This document shows, piece by piece, positions 27,116 to 36,187 of a stretch of 64,000 bases of DNA. The DNA lies in contig JAEUUO010000005.1 in assembly GCA_016787575.1 (NCBI GenBank), positions 1-64,000 on the forward strand, written 5' to 3'. How positions within the stretch are numbered: position 1 is the first letter of the stretch; each line of letters begins with the position of its first letter. Under the pieces are notes generated by a model. It made no database searches, had not been told where the DNA came from, and saw only the letters and a program-made list of their open reading frames with translations. Source of the stretch: Saprospiraceae bacterium. Lineage in GTDB: Bacteria > Bacteroidota > Bacteroidia > Chitinophagales > Saprospiraceae. The translations under genes were made by a program, and so were the position numbers.

Positions 27116-27766
27116 TTATTTATTATTGAAAGCGCCGTATTGAGCCAATATAATCAAATGGGTTTCTAGCTTTCCATCGCTCTTTTTAAATGGAACCTTA
27201 ATCGATTTGATTATTGTAAATCTTTTTTTTTCAAGCAGTTCAACAAGATCTTTTTCTTGATAATAATATACAAACAAACTTGTCAATCCATCGCTGCTGC
27301 TCTCAATTTTGGATTGAGAATAGGGTCCTTCTATAAAACTTAAATAAATGATTCCATTTTCATTGAGCATGTTACCGATGTCTGAAACTAGTTTCGAGCA
27401 TTCTAAATAAGATAAATAGGGTAAACAAAAGCCGATCATGACAGCATCGTATGTACTTTTAATTGAATCCATTGACCTGCAATCCATCACTCCAAACCGG
27501 ACTCCTGGATTATTCTGAACGGCCAACTCTATCATTTTGGGAGATGCATCGATTGCTTCCAGAATACAATCTGGTCTTTTTGAATAAATGTATTTTGTTA
27601 CATTTCCAGGTCCACAAGCAACTTCGAAAATGGATGGATTATTTTTTGTAATTAAATTGCAAAATTGATCATAACTATCGTTGTAGATACTTAGGTCCAT
27701 AAATTTGTCTTGGTATTTTTGAGCCAGCTGATCCCAACCTAAAATATTATTTTGCGAACTATCCAT
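27116..27766 (-). CDS. Class I SAM-dependent methyltransferase
   Basis: A 216-residue Rossmann-fold methyltransferase. Motif I is IFEVACGPGNVTKYI (about 47-61). The acidic residue of motif II lies in ILEAIDASPKMIELA, motif III is VRFGVMDCRSMD, and the post-motif strand is YDAVMIGFCLPYLS. The substrate is not evident. It lies 89 bases upstream of queD on the same strand, so it could be co-transcribed, although queD has its own -7 box. Confidence 0.85.
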   Translation of the reverse strand: MDSSQNNILGWDQLAQKYQDKFMDLSIYNDSYDQFCNLITKNNPSIFEVACGPGNVTKYIYSKRPDCILEAIDASPKMIELAVQNNPGVRFGVMDCRSMDSIKSTYDAVMIGFCLPYLSYLECSKLVSDIGNMLNENGIIYLSFIEGPYSQSKIESSSDGLTSLFVYYYQEKDLVELLEKKRFTIIKSIKVPFKKSDGKLETHLIILAQYGAFNNK

Positions 27767-27905
27767 TACAAGTAATTTTTAATGAGCAAAGTAATCAGAT
27801 TCTTTGAATCGTTAATTTGATAAATATTAAATTCCTTCTTTTGAGAAAACAGCATTTTTATTAATTCATTAATTTACTCATTAAATTGATTGCTTTTACT
27901 GGAAT

Positions 27906-29054
27906 TTATTTTGAAATTGTTAATTTAACTGGACCGGTTTGCTTTGAATACAAAATATAGAGGCCCAGACTTAATGCTTCCAAGTCAATGAATTCCTGGG
28001 GACTGGAGATTGTTTCTTCCTTGACAATTTGATGGTTGATATTGTAAATTAGTATATGCAATGGGAATTGAGTTAGATTACCTTGAATTCGTATTTTGTT
28101 TGAGCCGAAAGGAACAACATGCATAGATGCGTTTAATGCCGCTGATTCTGTTTGTGTTGTAACATCGCAAGCGCATTTAATGGGTTTTGTACTGATAAGT
28201 AAATTATCCATATAGCGTTCTTGCTCAACCGGTGAACCATTATTCCAATAATTTTCAAAGAAAATTGCATTGATGTGCATGGTATTGGGATCATTATTCC
28301 AGGTACTGTGCCAATCTAAATTAGATGAGCTTGCTTGCAGCGTGTCGTTGATCCAAAATTCAAAAATGCCGTCTTTTTGTCCTGGGGTATTTAATTTTAC
28401 ATGACCCACAATGCAAGACCATGTGCCAGCATAGGCATCATTAAAAATTGCAGTTTTTCCTGCTTTAAACCCAAGCCAGCGTAAATTATTAAAGTCATTG
28501 TATTTAGTAGATTTTAATTTTCCATCTAATCCAATACCACTAGCAGGATCCATGCCTAGAAAGTAATCATTCATGCCACCAGACCAAAGATGAGCCATCA
28601 TGCCTTCTGCCCAATTGCTATTTGCGAGACACAATGCTCTGCTTAATTTAGCAGGTCCGCCACCAATCCAGCCGGCTTGTGCTTTAACATCCATTCGCCA
28701 ATAAATTTCATCGAAATTTTCACCTGGTCTAGACGCATTTTTACCAATATACGTATCCGGAGTTTTGCCAAATGATTTAGAAAGAGATCCTGCACCAACT
28801 TCGCCAGCTTGCCATTTGACCCGCATTCCAAAACTGCTGTCACGACCGGTATAGGCTAAACGAATGAAATCACCTCCATTGTTGTTGTATTCAAAATACT
28901 TTTGATTAAATGGGATGTCTTCTTCAAAGTCATCACAAAAGATGGTTCCAACCGGTGCTTGTTTGCAATTGAAACACTGGCTGTATGTGGAATTTATTTG
29001 AATTAAGATCACTAGTAATAAACTCCAGTAATTATATTTATTTAGTGTATCCAT
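27906..29054 (-). CDS. Secreted polysaccharide lyase-like (ConA-fold) protein with T9SS tail
   Basis: A 382-residue secreted protein. After a signal peptide (about 1-25, then QCFNCKQAP), the central 250 residues have the jelly-roll pattern seen in polysaccharide lyases and LamG-type lectins: CDDFEEDIPFNQKYFEY, then FGMRVKWQAG, EIYWRMDVKAQAGW, DGIFEFWINDTLQ and QERYMDNLLISTKPI. The tail (VPFGSNKIRIQGN then LSLGLYILYSKQ) is a T9SS sorting domain. Glucuronan/alginate lyase families are candidates, but I cannot place catalytic residues with confidence. Confidence 0.65.
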   Translation of the reverse strand: MDTLNKYNYWSLLLVILIQINSTYSQCFNCKQAPVGTIFCDDFEEDIPFNQKYFEYNNNGGDFIRLAYTGRDSSFGMRVKWQAGEVGAGSLSKSFGKTPDTYIGKNASRPGENFDEIYWRMDVKAQAGWIGGGPAKLSRALCLANSNWAEGMMAHLWSGGMNDYFLGMDPASGIGLDGKLKSTKYNDFNNLRWLGFKAGKTAIFNDAYAGTWSCIVGHVKLNTPGQKDGIFEFWINDTLQASSSNLDWHSTWNNDPNTMHINAIFFENYWNNGSPVEQERYMDNLLISTKPIKCACDVTTQTESAALNASMHVVPFGSNKIRIQGNLTQFPLHILIYNINHQIVKEETISSPQEFIDLEALSLGLYILYSKQTGPVKLTISK

Positions 29055-29153
29055 GAATGATTAATTTAAATGGGAATTGACCGTATAATTCATAATTCAA
29101 TATAATTTTTATCCTTCAATAAAATACATATAGATTTCGCCTTTGTATTTCAC

Positions 29154-29632
29154 TTAAATTTTTGCTCGATAAGTACATTCAAAATAATCTTTTATGTAAT
29201 GATGAGTTGCACCTGAAATATTTACTTTCTCAACTGTGCCGCTGGTTTGCAATCTTAAAGCGGTATTTACGGTATCAGCCCAAATATCGTATGCAAATTT
29301 TATAATACCTACTATTCCAGCAACATCTGGACAGATATAAATTCCCGATCTCAATTCAAAATAGGATTTGTTTTGCTTGATTTTTAGTTCTTTTTTTTTT
29401 TGCTGATACATTCTTGAAATGCGATGCCTGATCCAACCATATCAATGGGATGTGATTCATGGGGTGTAGGCAATCTGCCAACACACTTATTACTGTCACC
29501 GATTGAAATAATTTTTTCAATCCTATAGTTGGTAATTATTTTATCAAATTCGCCGTAACAATAATTTATTTCTGCAACCAATTCCTTGGCTTTTAGTTTT
29601 TGACTGATTGATTTTTTTGTTCTAAAATTCAA
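29154..29632 (-). pseudogene. Remnant of a class III adenylate/guanylate cyclase domain, truncated and frameshifted
   Basis: Two minus-strand reading frames, 29384-29632 then 29154-29411, together align with a class III cyclase domain: ISQKLKAKELVAEINYCYGEFD, EKIISIGDSNKCVGRLPTP, then GIVGIIKFAYDIWADTVNT and EKVNISGATHHYIKD. The frames meet at a run of 11 A residues (coding strand, 29401-29391); nine or twelve A would restore continuity. The first metal-binding Asp (DFKNF in relatives) has become NFRTK, GDAYM has become GDSNK, and everything upstream is missing. It is therefore dead, not merely frameshifted. Confidence 0.85.
29391..29401. repeat. A11/T11 homopolymer at the cyclase frameshift
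   Basis: Eleven consecutive T on the plus strand coincide with the junction between the two cyclase frames. A one-base gain or two-base loss reconciles the frames. Confidence 0.9.
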
Positions 29633-29726
29633 TGGTTTTCTAATTAATTGAAATGTTTTAATTATAAAAAATAAATTAGTATATGAGGTTTTATTTTGCT
29701 TTAGTTAATATCCACCATTATATTTA

Positions 29727-30167
29727 TCATTCGACATGCTGAAAATTTAACATCCAGTTTATTCCAAATTTATCCGTAAATGAACCATAATAAGCTCCCC
29801 AAAACATATCTTCAAGGGGCATGTTGATGTGACCTCCTTCTGAGAGTTCATCAAATATCCGTTTTGTTTCTTCTCTGGATTCCGGTTCGATGTGAATGTG
29901 CATATTATTTCCATAAAACATCTGGAAGCCCATGCTTTCAGGAGCATCCGTTGCCATCAATGCATGTCCGCCTAAAATGCTGAGCTCTGCATGCAGGATT
30001 AAATTTTTGTCTTCCTCACTCAATGGAGTATCTCCTTCAGGAATATCAAAATCTCCAAATCGTTGGATGCCATGTCCAGTATAACTGCCGTTGAAAACTC
30101 TTTGATAGAAAGCAAACGCTTCTTCCGTGGTTCCTGGAAAATTTAAATAAGTCGTAACCCTTGTCAT
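29727..30167 (-). CDS. PhnB-like VOC family protein
   Basis: A 146-residue vicinal-oxygen-chelate fold protein of the PhnB / 3-demethylubiquinone-9 methyltransferase-like group. It shows TTYLNFPGTTEEAFAFYQRVFNG, HAELSILGGHALMATDAPE, and the closing DMFWGAYYGSFTDKFGINWMLNF, which is diagnostic. Despite the family name, most members have no proven activity. Monocistronic by appearance. Confidence 0.88.
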   Translation of the reverse strand: MTRVTTYLNFPGTTEEAFAFYQRVFNGSYTGHGIQRFGDFDIPEGDTPLSEEDKNLILHAELSILGGHALMATDAPESMGFQMFYGNNMHIHIEPESREETKRIFDELSEGGHINMPLEDMFWGAYYGSFTDKFGINWMLNFQHVE

Positions 30168-30354
30168 TATTTTTTTAATTTTAATATTATTTGCAAATAT
30201 CTTTTGAAAAAATTAAAAAGTAAATAAATTTCTATTATTTACGAAATTAGTTTAATGGATGTTTTAAGATGTAGAATATTAATTTTATTAAATGTAAATT
30301 ATTTAGGCTCAGAAATATTTTCAGTCTGAATCAAATTTTAAAACACGAGCTAAT

Positions 30355-32049
30355 CTAATCCAATATCAGTATTTTTGATCGCTCTGGCTTTGTCTTGGAT
30401 TGAAATTTTAAATAATAGCATCCTTTTGTAAATACTGAAAAATCTAATTCAATAGATGCAAATGCTGCATTTAATTTTTTTGAAAAAATAGCCTTCCCAT
30501 GACTATTATAAATTATCAAAGCATCTATCTCATTTAAATTAGAGATTTTAAAAAATCCCGATGAAGGATTGGGGTCAATTTGAATCGAATTGAATAGGTA
30601 GTCGTTTGAAAGTGTGTTTGGTAACTGTGTTTCTTTTTTTCGAATTATAAATACTCCAAATTTTGGAAACTGTGATGCCGGTAGTTGATTCGATCCTATT
30701 GGTTTTTCATAAGTATGTTGCGTCATTGGAATTTCAATCATACCATCTGTTGGAACTTTTCCCGGAATCACATCAGCCCGGTAATCCATTACATTGATTA
30801 ACTCGTAATCTTCTCCTGGTCTCAGTCCGGAATTGTGAAGGTTGATATGAACAGTAGCCAAACTATCCCAATTATAAATGACGATATGAGCTCTTCCAAT
30901 TTCGTATTTATTGGGCACAATGAAATATTCGAGTCCGGTAGTCGGCAATTCAGGAATAAATAAGTTGTCAGGATAAACCGAAGGTGTAAATCCCCACAAG
31001 TAATAACCATATACAGCTGGAATACCACCAAGGAAATGATTTCCATGAATGGAGGCATTAAAAATTGGTGTATTGTTAAAACCCAGTCGTGTCTGACAGC
31101 TTAAATAATTGCTGTCCAATGTAAAATTATTTACACCGTAATTCAGGCCAAAGGCATTAACAGGTGGACGAGGCATGTTCAATCCGGAATAGGTATAATT
31201 GTGTTTAATAATAGTATTTACCAATGGATTATTAGGCCCATTTGATAATACAAAAAAATTGTGTGTTCTGGAATTGTTTCCTACTCCTCCAAGATTTTCA
31301 GATGCTGACCCGCCATTAAATAAAATATTATTTTGGATATCAAAATTACCTATCGGTGCAGTGGTGGTAGTTTGCCATATTTTAATCCCATTTCCAAATG
31401 TGCTGAAAACGATATTGTTATGAATCTTTTTGGTTCCAAACGTATCATTTTGCAGATACATACCATGTCCATGGCCTTCCCAATTGATCCCATTCAATAA
31501 GTTGTTTCCAATGTGATAGATTAGGCAGCCGTAGATCTCAGTATTCTTGGCAGTTTTCCAGGCATCAATGCCGCTGCCAGTATCGTGGACAATCATATTT
31601 ATAAATTTGATGTTCTCAGCGGTACATGTTATGCCTCCTAAAATATCATGATTCCGGTCCGTAGAACTTAAATTGATTACTTCAAGTCCCCAAAACCAGG
31701 TATAACTACAATTGCCCAAGCCTGCAAATATTGTATAAGATTTGGCACCATCAATCAGAACGCGTTCGTCTTTATAATTTCTAAATATTATTGGTGCATT
31801 CGATGTTCCGTTTGTTTTGCAATTAAACGATGTCTGTGCATCGTAATCATTTCTGTAGATACCACCACGGATCCAAACCGTATCGCCCGGTTTGAGAGCT
31901 GCCGGATGGTCAAATGCTTTTTGAAGGTTCCAGGGATTGTTGAAACTGCCATCACCAGTCATTTTAGCTGCATCTGAAACATAGAAACTTGTCGAAAATA
32001 AATTAATACTGCCAATGCAATTTAACAACATTAAAAATGTGAATTTCAT
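30355..32049 (-). CDS. Secreted right-handed beta-helix protein with T9SS tail
   Basis: A 564-residue protein with a signal peptide (1-20). The opening FYVSDAAKMTGDGSFNNPWNLQKAFDHP, then LKPGDTVWIRGGIYRNDY, is typical of pectate-lyase-like parallel beta-helix proteins (DUF1565/PL6-like). Repeated short strands (IKFINMIVHDTGSGIDAW, NTEIYGCLIYHIGNNL, KIHNNIVFSTFGNGIKIW) form the helix. The C-terminal 75 residues (SIQIDPNPSSGFFKIS then FTKGCYYLKFQ) are a T9SS sorting domain. Polysaccharide binding or lysis is likely; the substrate is unknown. Confidence 0.78.
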   Translation of the reverse strand: MKFTFLMLLNCIGSINLFSTSFYVSDAAKMTGDGSFNNPWNLQKAFDHPAALKPGDTVWIRGGIYRNDYDAQTSFNCKTNGTSNAPIIFRNYKDERVLIDGAKSYTIFAGLGNCSYTWFWGLEVINLSSTDRNHDILGGITCTAENIKFINMIVHDTGSGIDAWKTAKNTEIYGCLIYHIGNNLLNGINWEGHGHGMYLQNDTFGTKKIHNNIVFSTFGNGIKIWQTTTTAPIGNFDIQNNILFNGGSASENLGGVGNNSRTHNFFVLSNGPNNPLVNTIIKHNYTYSGLNMPRPPVNAFGLNYGVNNFTLDSNYLSCQTRLGFNNTPIFNASIHGNHFLGGIPAVYGYYLWGFTPSVYPDNLFIPELPTTGLEYFIVPNKYEIGRAHIVIYNWDSLATVHINLHNSGLRPGEDYELINVMDYRADVIPGKVPTDGMIEIPMTQHTYEKPIGSNQLPASQFPKFGVFIIRKKETQLPNTLSNDYLFNSIQIDPNPSSGFFKISNLNEIDALIIYNSHGKAIFSKKLNAAFASIELDFSVFTKGCYYLKFQSKTKPERSKILILD

Positions 32050-32253
32050 GTATGCTGAATTTTATAAAATCGACTTAAGATACAAATGTTGCAGCTTTTT
32101 ACCAAATAGTTTATTAACTCAGCTAAGTGTTAGCATCTGAATCTATATGAAAGCAATAAGCAAAATCCTTTTTTATTTAAAGAATGCCAGGTAAGATTAA
32201 AATTTGTAAAATTTTTTATTATTTAAAACAAGGTGCAAATAACAAACTGCAGT

Positions 32254-32667
32254 TTATTCTATTTGAGCAATCCAAAATTGAATAAGAAGTTGTAAGTCAG
32301 TCATTTTATTATTAAGGTCTTCTATTGAATTGATTTTTAACATGCGTCTGCCGTCTGGATAATCCCCTTCCAAAACTTGATTGTTATCCTTGATTTTCGA
32401 TCCGGTCGGGAAGACTAACAAGATATATTCTCTTTTATTTAAATTAAATACAACCAGATCCCGTTTATACTCTTTCGGATTAAACGGTTTCATTTCGCCA
32501 TTATAATACAAACTCAAAGAATTCCATTTTAATTGGGCGCTGATTTCTGGAAATTTAGATAAAATTTGTAGTTGTAATTCTAACAATACATTTTTTAATG
32601 GATGTTCCAAATTATCTAAATAATTAGCTAATGGATCTGTATTATTTGGATCTGTTTTTTTTGCCAT
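32254..32667 (-). CDS. DUF1801 family protein (second copy)
   Basis: A 137-residue protein with the YdhG/DUF1801 fold: LANYLDNLEHPLKNVLLELQLQILSKFPEISAQLKWNSLSLYYNGEMKPFNP. It is divergent from its upstream neighbour of the same family, which it overlaps by 26 bases in another frame, so the two are translationally coupled. The function of the family is undefined; relatives adopt the iron-chaperone frataxin-like YdhG fold. Confidence 0.78.
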   Translation of the reverse strand: MAKKTDPNNTDPLANYLDNLEHPLKNVLLELQLQILSKFPEISAQLKWNSLSLYYNGEMKPFNPKEYKRDLVVFNLNKREYILLVFPTGSKIKDNNQVLEGDYPDGRRMLKINSIEDLNNKMTDLQLLIQFWIAQIE

Positions 32668-33028
32668 GGGTTGTGTTCAAGTTCACTTCTTCAACTCTAA
32701 ATTCTACCATTTGTCCAATTAAATCGTATGGAATGATTTGATCTAAAGGAAATTGTACTGAACCTTTCCCTTGTTTATAATTTGCAAGCTCTTTTTGAAA
32801 GGATGCGTGGCCACTGGGAGTAGCATAGAAGCCAATGTGATTTTTATATCCACCAAAGTAAACCAAAGGCTTTCCATTCAATTTATAAGCCGGCATTCCA
32901 TAACTGATGCCTTCTATGGCTCCGCTTGCCTTCGTTTTAACAGTCTTCCGTATTTTTTTAAGTATTTCTTGGGTGCTTTTGGGAAAGGAAGCAATGTATT
33001 CATCCACAGTTTTAAAATCAGTATTCAT
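32642..33028 (-). CDS. DUF1801 family protein
   Basis: A 128-residue DUF1801 member: VDEYIASFPKSTQEILKKIRKTVK, then EGISYGMPAYKLNGKPLVYFGGYKNHIGFYATPSGHASFQKELANYKQGKGSVQFP, close to the family consensus. It ends within the start of the next DUF1801 gene. The tandem overlap suggests an old duplication. Confidence 0.85.
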   Translation of the reverse strand: MNTDFKTVDEYIASFPKSTQEILKKIRKTVKTKASGAIEGISYGMPAYKLNGKPLVYFGGYKNHIGFYATPSGHASFQKELANYKQGKGSVQFPLDQIIPYDLIGQMVEFRVEEVNLNTTHGKKNRSK

Positions 33029-33069
33029 TTTTACTCATTTAGTGTTCAAAAATTACTAAAAAACTGATA

Positions 33070-33984
33070 TTAAAATTTGAAGCCATATTCCAGATTCAAG
33101 ACAAATTTGCGGGTCAAACCATCTGGCCGATTGTCTCTCACTACAAAAGGGACGCCGCCGCTAAGTTGAAAATAATGTTTTGGGAATAGTTCGTAGTCAA
33201 TAAATAAATTTCCGTTTAAAGTCAATCCTTTTGATCCGTCTATTTCTAAGGTGTTGTTAAATGCGTTGTTGTATTCATCATTTGCTAAATGATATATTGA
33301 TAAAATAGCAGGTGTAATTTTTAATTTATTTATGAGTGTATAAGGGTATGCTATCCTCAACAATACATCTCCTTTGCGTCTGTATTGATTCGTAGATTGA
33401 AAATCGTTTAATACATCCCATGTTGGATGGTTTTCTGCTAGGAATTCATTCTTGTTTTTGGTTAGCGCTTGTTCATAAGCTATTGCTAATTGAAATTTTT
33501 TTATTTCGAAATTCAATCCCAGGATTAAATCAAAAGTACCTAAGCTAGACTGATAGTCCATAGGTAATGAATAATTTTCTCTTATTTTATTTGCATTTGA
33601 AAGAGGAATTTTGATTCCTGCAATAAATTTAGTATAATTATTTAGTAAGAAATTTGAAGTAAAATAAATATCCGATAAATTAAAATTTGATATTTTATTT
33701 CCTTCTTGTCGAATGCTTGTGATTTTACTGTGTATTGAAAATTTACCGTTAATGCGCCGACTGTATTCTAAGTAATTTCCAATAATTGAAATATCATGAT
33801 CCGCTTTTGCAAGTGTCCCACCAATTGCTAGGCTGTTTTTAAAGCCTGAAAGTGTATCAAATTTTCCAGGTTTAATCCCTGACACCGAACAAAATCCGGC
33901 ATCACTGCAACCTTGGCTGAAAGTGTTATCCTTGATTATTATTGTGAGGACCAGGATGAATAAAATGCTAATTTTTGTTTTCAA
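33070..33984 (-). CDS. Hypothetical outer-membrane barrel protein
   Basis: A 304-residue exported protein (signal peptide 1-23, then QGCSDAGFCSVSGIKPG). The rest has regular amphipathic strands ending RKFVLNLEYGFKF, with the terminal aromatic expected of an outer-membrane beta-barrel. The CSDAGFC motif straight after the cleavage site is distinctive. The start codon is TTG; no in-frame ATG is available. I cannot assign a substrate. Confidence 0.6.
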   Translation of the reverse strand: MKTKISILFILVLTIIIKDNTFSQGCSDAGFCSVSGIKPGKFDTLSGFKNSLAIGGTLAKADHDISIIGNYLEYSRRINGKFSIHSKITSIRQEGNKISNFNLSDIYFTSNFLLNNYTKFIAGIKIPLSNANKIRENYSLPMDYQSSLGTFDLILGLNFEIKKFQLAIAYEQALTKNKNEFLAENHPTWDVLNDFQSTNQYRRKGDVLLRIAYPYTLINKLKITPAILSIYHLANDEYNNAFNNTLEIDGSKGLTLNGNLFIDYELFPKHYFQLSGGVPFVVRDNRPDGLTRKFVLNLEYGFKF

Positions 33985-34134
33985 GATCTGATATTTAATG
34001 GTAAAAATAAGGCATTTATCCCTGGTGTATTTAATTTTTAAAAAAAAATTGTTTAAGCAATTGAGACTTTCTTAATAAAAATAGATTTATAAATGAATTC
34101 TAAATAATAAGATGTTTATTATTTTGAATTCATT

Positions 34135-35562
34135 TTATTCACAATTTAATATTATTTTATGACTGTAAATTATTTTATGATTTTGTTCTAATACAAGCAC
34201 ATAGAAACCTGGATTAAGCTCTGCTAAATTCAATTTAATTTCATTAGCATTGTTTATATTCAAATGTTTACATAAGCCACCAAATGAATTGTAAATTAAA
34301 ATAGTAGCGGCATCAATTTTGAAATTCAATTTTAAAATACTTGAGTTAATCATTGGATTTGGGTAAAGAAGAATGTTATTTGAATACGTCTCGAACTGAT
34401 CATGGTTTACTGAAAACGAAGAGCATATGGTATTGGAATGTATGGGAGTTGAAAAATTAGTGATGGTGCTTGTTCCGATACCAAGCTGACCATAATTGTT
34501 TCTGCCACTGGCCCATATTTGTCCGTTGTCAGTTAAAAAAAGTGAATGTTCTCTACAGGCTTCTGCATGAATAATTTTAAGCAGTCCCCACGATGAAATT
34601 ACTGGTACAGGTTTGTTTTGGTCCATTAAAGTTCCATCACCTAATTGGCCGTCATTGTTGCCTCCACTGTTTAATCCACAAGCAAAAACATTGCCATCAG
34701 CATTTACAAATACAGAGTGAATGCCGCCTGCTTCAGCTTGTACTATATTGCCTAAATCAGGAATGGGTGAGGCAAGCCAATTATCAATTTGTGTTCCATT
34801 TCCTAATTGCCCATATTGATTTCTTCCACTAGAAAACACAGTACCATCTTTTTTTACAAAAAGCGAGTGCCATTCTCCAGCAGTTATAGAAATAATATCT
34901 GTAAGACCATTTATTTGAATTGGTATTTTGCTTGAGCTATTCGTACCATTCCCAAACTGACCAAAACCGTTATGACCACAAGCCCAGACACTTCCGTCCC
35001 TTTTTAAGAATAATGAGAATTCAGCACCTGCTGCAACTTGAATGATATCTGATAATCCCTTGACAGCAATCGGTTCCATTTTGTTTAATGTGGAACCATC
35101 ACCTAATTGTCCCGATGCATTTGCCCCGCAGCCCCATACGGTATGATCCTTTTTTAGAAACAGGGAGTGTTCTCCACCTCCTGCAGCTTGAATGATATCT
35201 GTTAAAGTATTTACTTGAACTGGGATGTTGCGATCGGTGGTCGAACCATCTCCTAATGGTCCAAGTTTATTTCTTCCACAAGTCCAAGCAGTTCCGTCAT
35301 GTTTAATGAAAATAGAATGAAAAAGACCTCCCGCTACAAAAACAACATCTGAAAGTCCAAATACTTTCACACCGCTGAATTGCTCTATAAAATTGCCATT
35401 ACCTAGTTGACCAAATCCATTATAACCCCATGATTGTACAGTGCTATCCTCACAAATTATTAATGTATGACGGCCTCCGGCAGAAATATTCTGAGCAGTT
35501 GAAGAAAAAGAAATCAAAAAAGGAATGCTGAGTAAGAAAACTAAATAAAAGTATGATTTCAC
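34135..35562 (-). CDS. Secreted RCC1-repeat beta-propeller protein with T9SS tail
   Basis: A 475-residue protein with a signal peptide (1-23) and seven RCC1-type blades with the consensus GxNxxGQLGxG (GYNGFGQLGNGN, GANASGQLGDGS, GRNQYGQLGNGT, GRNNYGQLGIGT). Each is followed by a hydrophobic strand with the HSLFL motif. The tail (ILLYPNPMINSSILKLN then LNPGFYVLVLEQ) is a T9SS sorting domain. Bacterial RCC1 proteins are usually surface or adhesion proteins; a ligand is unknown. The repeats are diverged, so recombination is unlikely. Confidence 0.85.
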   Translation of the reverse strand: MKSYFYLVFLLSIPFLISFSSTAQNISAGGRHTLIICEDSTVQSWGYNGFGQLGNGNFIEQFSGVKVFGLSDVVFVAGGLFHSIFIKHDGTAWTCGRNKLGPLGDGSTTDRNIPVQVNTLTDIIQAAGGGEHSLFLKKDHTVWGCGANASGQLGDGSTLNKMEPIAVKGLSDIIQVAAGAEFSLFLKRDGSVWACGHNGFGQFGNGTNSSSKIPIQINGLTDIISITAGEWHSLFVKKDGTVFSSGRNQYGQLGNGTQIDNWLASPIPDLGNIVQAEAGGIHSVFVNADGNVFACGLNSGGNNDGQLGDGTLMDQNKPVPVISSWGLLKIIHAEACREHSLFLTDNGQIWASGRNNYGQLGIGTSTITNFSTPIHSNTICSSFSVNHDQFETYSNNILLYPNPMINSSILKLNFKIDAATILIYNSFGGLCKHLNINNANEIKLNLAELNPGFYVLVLEQNHKIIYSHKIILNCE

Positions 35563-35805
35563 AAAATGGAATATTTAAACAAGTATAAAATCGACTCATT
35601 AAAATCACAGGGATGATCCTATGGTCAACAAAACAATTTCAGATAAATATAAAAGGCTTTTTGAACATTTTATAAAATGCTTAAAAGAAACTTATTTCAC
35701 CAACTTATGAATTATAAAAGATACTTTAAAATTATTGCGCTAAAATTGGCTAAACAATAATGCCAAAATTTCAGCAATGGATTAGCCAAGGAATAAGTTT
35801 GTAAT
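35563..35805. other. AT-rich spacer with no recognised feature
   Basis: This part of the long gap upstream of the RCC1 gene shows no ORF, hairpin or repeat that I can support. The ncRNA locus begins immediately after it. Confidence 0.5.
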
Positions 35806-35838
35806 AAAAAAGGGGTACCCCGTTCACTGGTACCCCTT
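35806..35838 (-). terminator. Strong intrinsic terminator, minus strand
   Basis: AAGGGGTACC (35810-35819) and GGTACCCCTT (35829-35838) form a perfect ten-pair stem around a nine-base loop. On the minus strand it is followed by six T (35811-35806). No minus-strand protein gene lies upstream of it before 36187, so it must end a non-coding transcript. Confidence 0.85.
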
Positions 35839-35932
35839 GGCTCCACAGATAGGATTATTTCTTATCCATGGCAAAAGCATCGTAAAGCTAAGACGCTTTT
35901 ATGCACAAGATTGCAGCGCTTAAAAATATTTG
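35806..35932 (-). ncRNA. Putative structured small RNA, unassigned family (about 127 nt)
   Basis: The minus strand has a promoter (35967-35938), about 127 bases with no ORF and strong folding, and a canonical terminator. Visible helices are AAAAGCGTC pairing with GATGCTTTT (loop TTAGCTTTAC), GGATA pairing with TATCT, extended by CCA with TGG, then the GGGGTACC terminator stem. It contains none of the conserved cores of tmRNA, RNase P, SRP RNA or tRNA that I can recognise. A 6S RNA is not excluded, but the length is short. The neighbours (RCC1 gene and AIM24-like gene, divergent) give no clue. Confidence 0.55.
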
Positions 35933-35937
35933 CAATT

Positions 35938-35967
35938 CAAGGGTAGTTATTATAATTTCTTTTCCAA
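35938..35967 (-). promoter_or_regulatory. Putative promoter of the small RNA (TTG, 19-base spacer, TACCCTTG)
   Basis: On the minus strand TTG (35967-35965) and TACCCTTG (35945-35938) are separated by 19 bases, the same spacing as the outer-membrane barrel gene promoter at 40875-40905. The -7 box differs from TAnnTTTG at one position. Confidence 0.5.
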
Positions 35968-36161
35968 TATATATAAAATGTTAATGGATAAGCGTCTTTA
36001 CAATAGGATTTTAACTTAAGTTTAAATGCCTAATTCCTTATCAACAGGAGCTTGATCGTTAATTAATTCATCGATTTTCAATGATTTAGATTGGAAAATT
36101 GATACCCATTTGAATCCATCAAAATATGCAATTTTCAAGGCTTATAAAACCAAAGTTTCTA

Positions 36162-36169
36162 TACATTTG
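36162..36169 (+). promoter_or_regulatory. Putative -7 box (TACATTTG) of the AIM24-like gene
   Basis: Exact TAnnTTTG match, 19 bases before the ATG at 36188; the leader would be very short. No clear -33 box. Confidence 0.45.
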
Positions 36170-36187
36170 CCCTAAAATCAATTCCTT

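Noticed and set aside
29384..29632. An independent 82-residue gene
   Set aside because: It is the N-terminal half of a broken cyclase domain continued by the next frame, not a separate protein.
35821..36187. tmRNA, RNase P RNA, SRP RNA or tRNA in the long gap
   Set aside because: I see no GAGGAAAGTCC, T-loop GGTTCGAATCC or SRP loop core; the ncRNA is therefore left unassigned.
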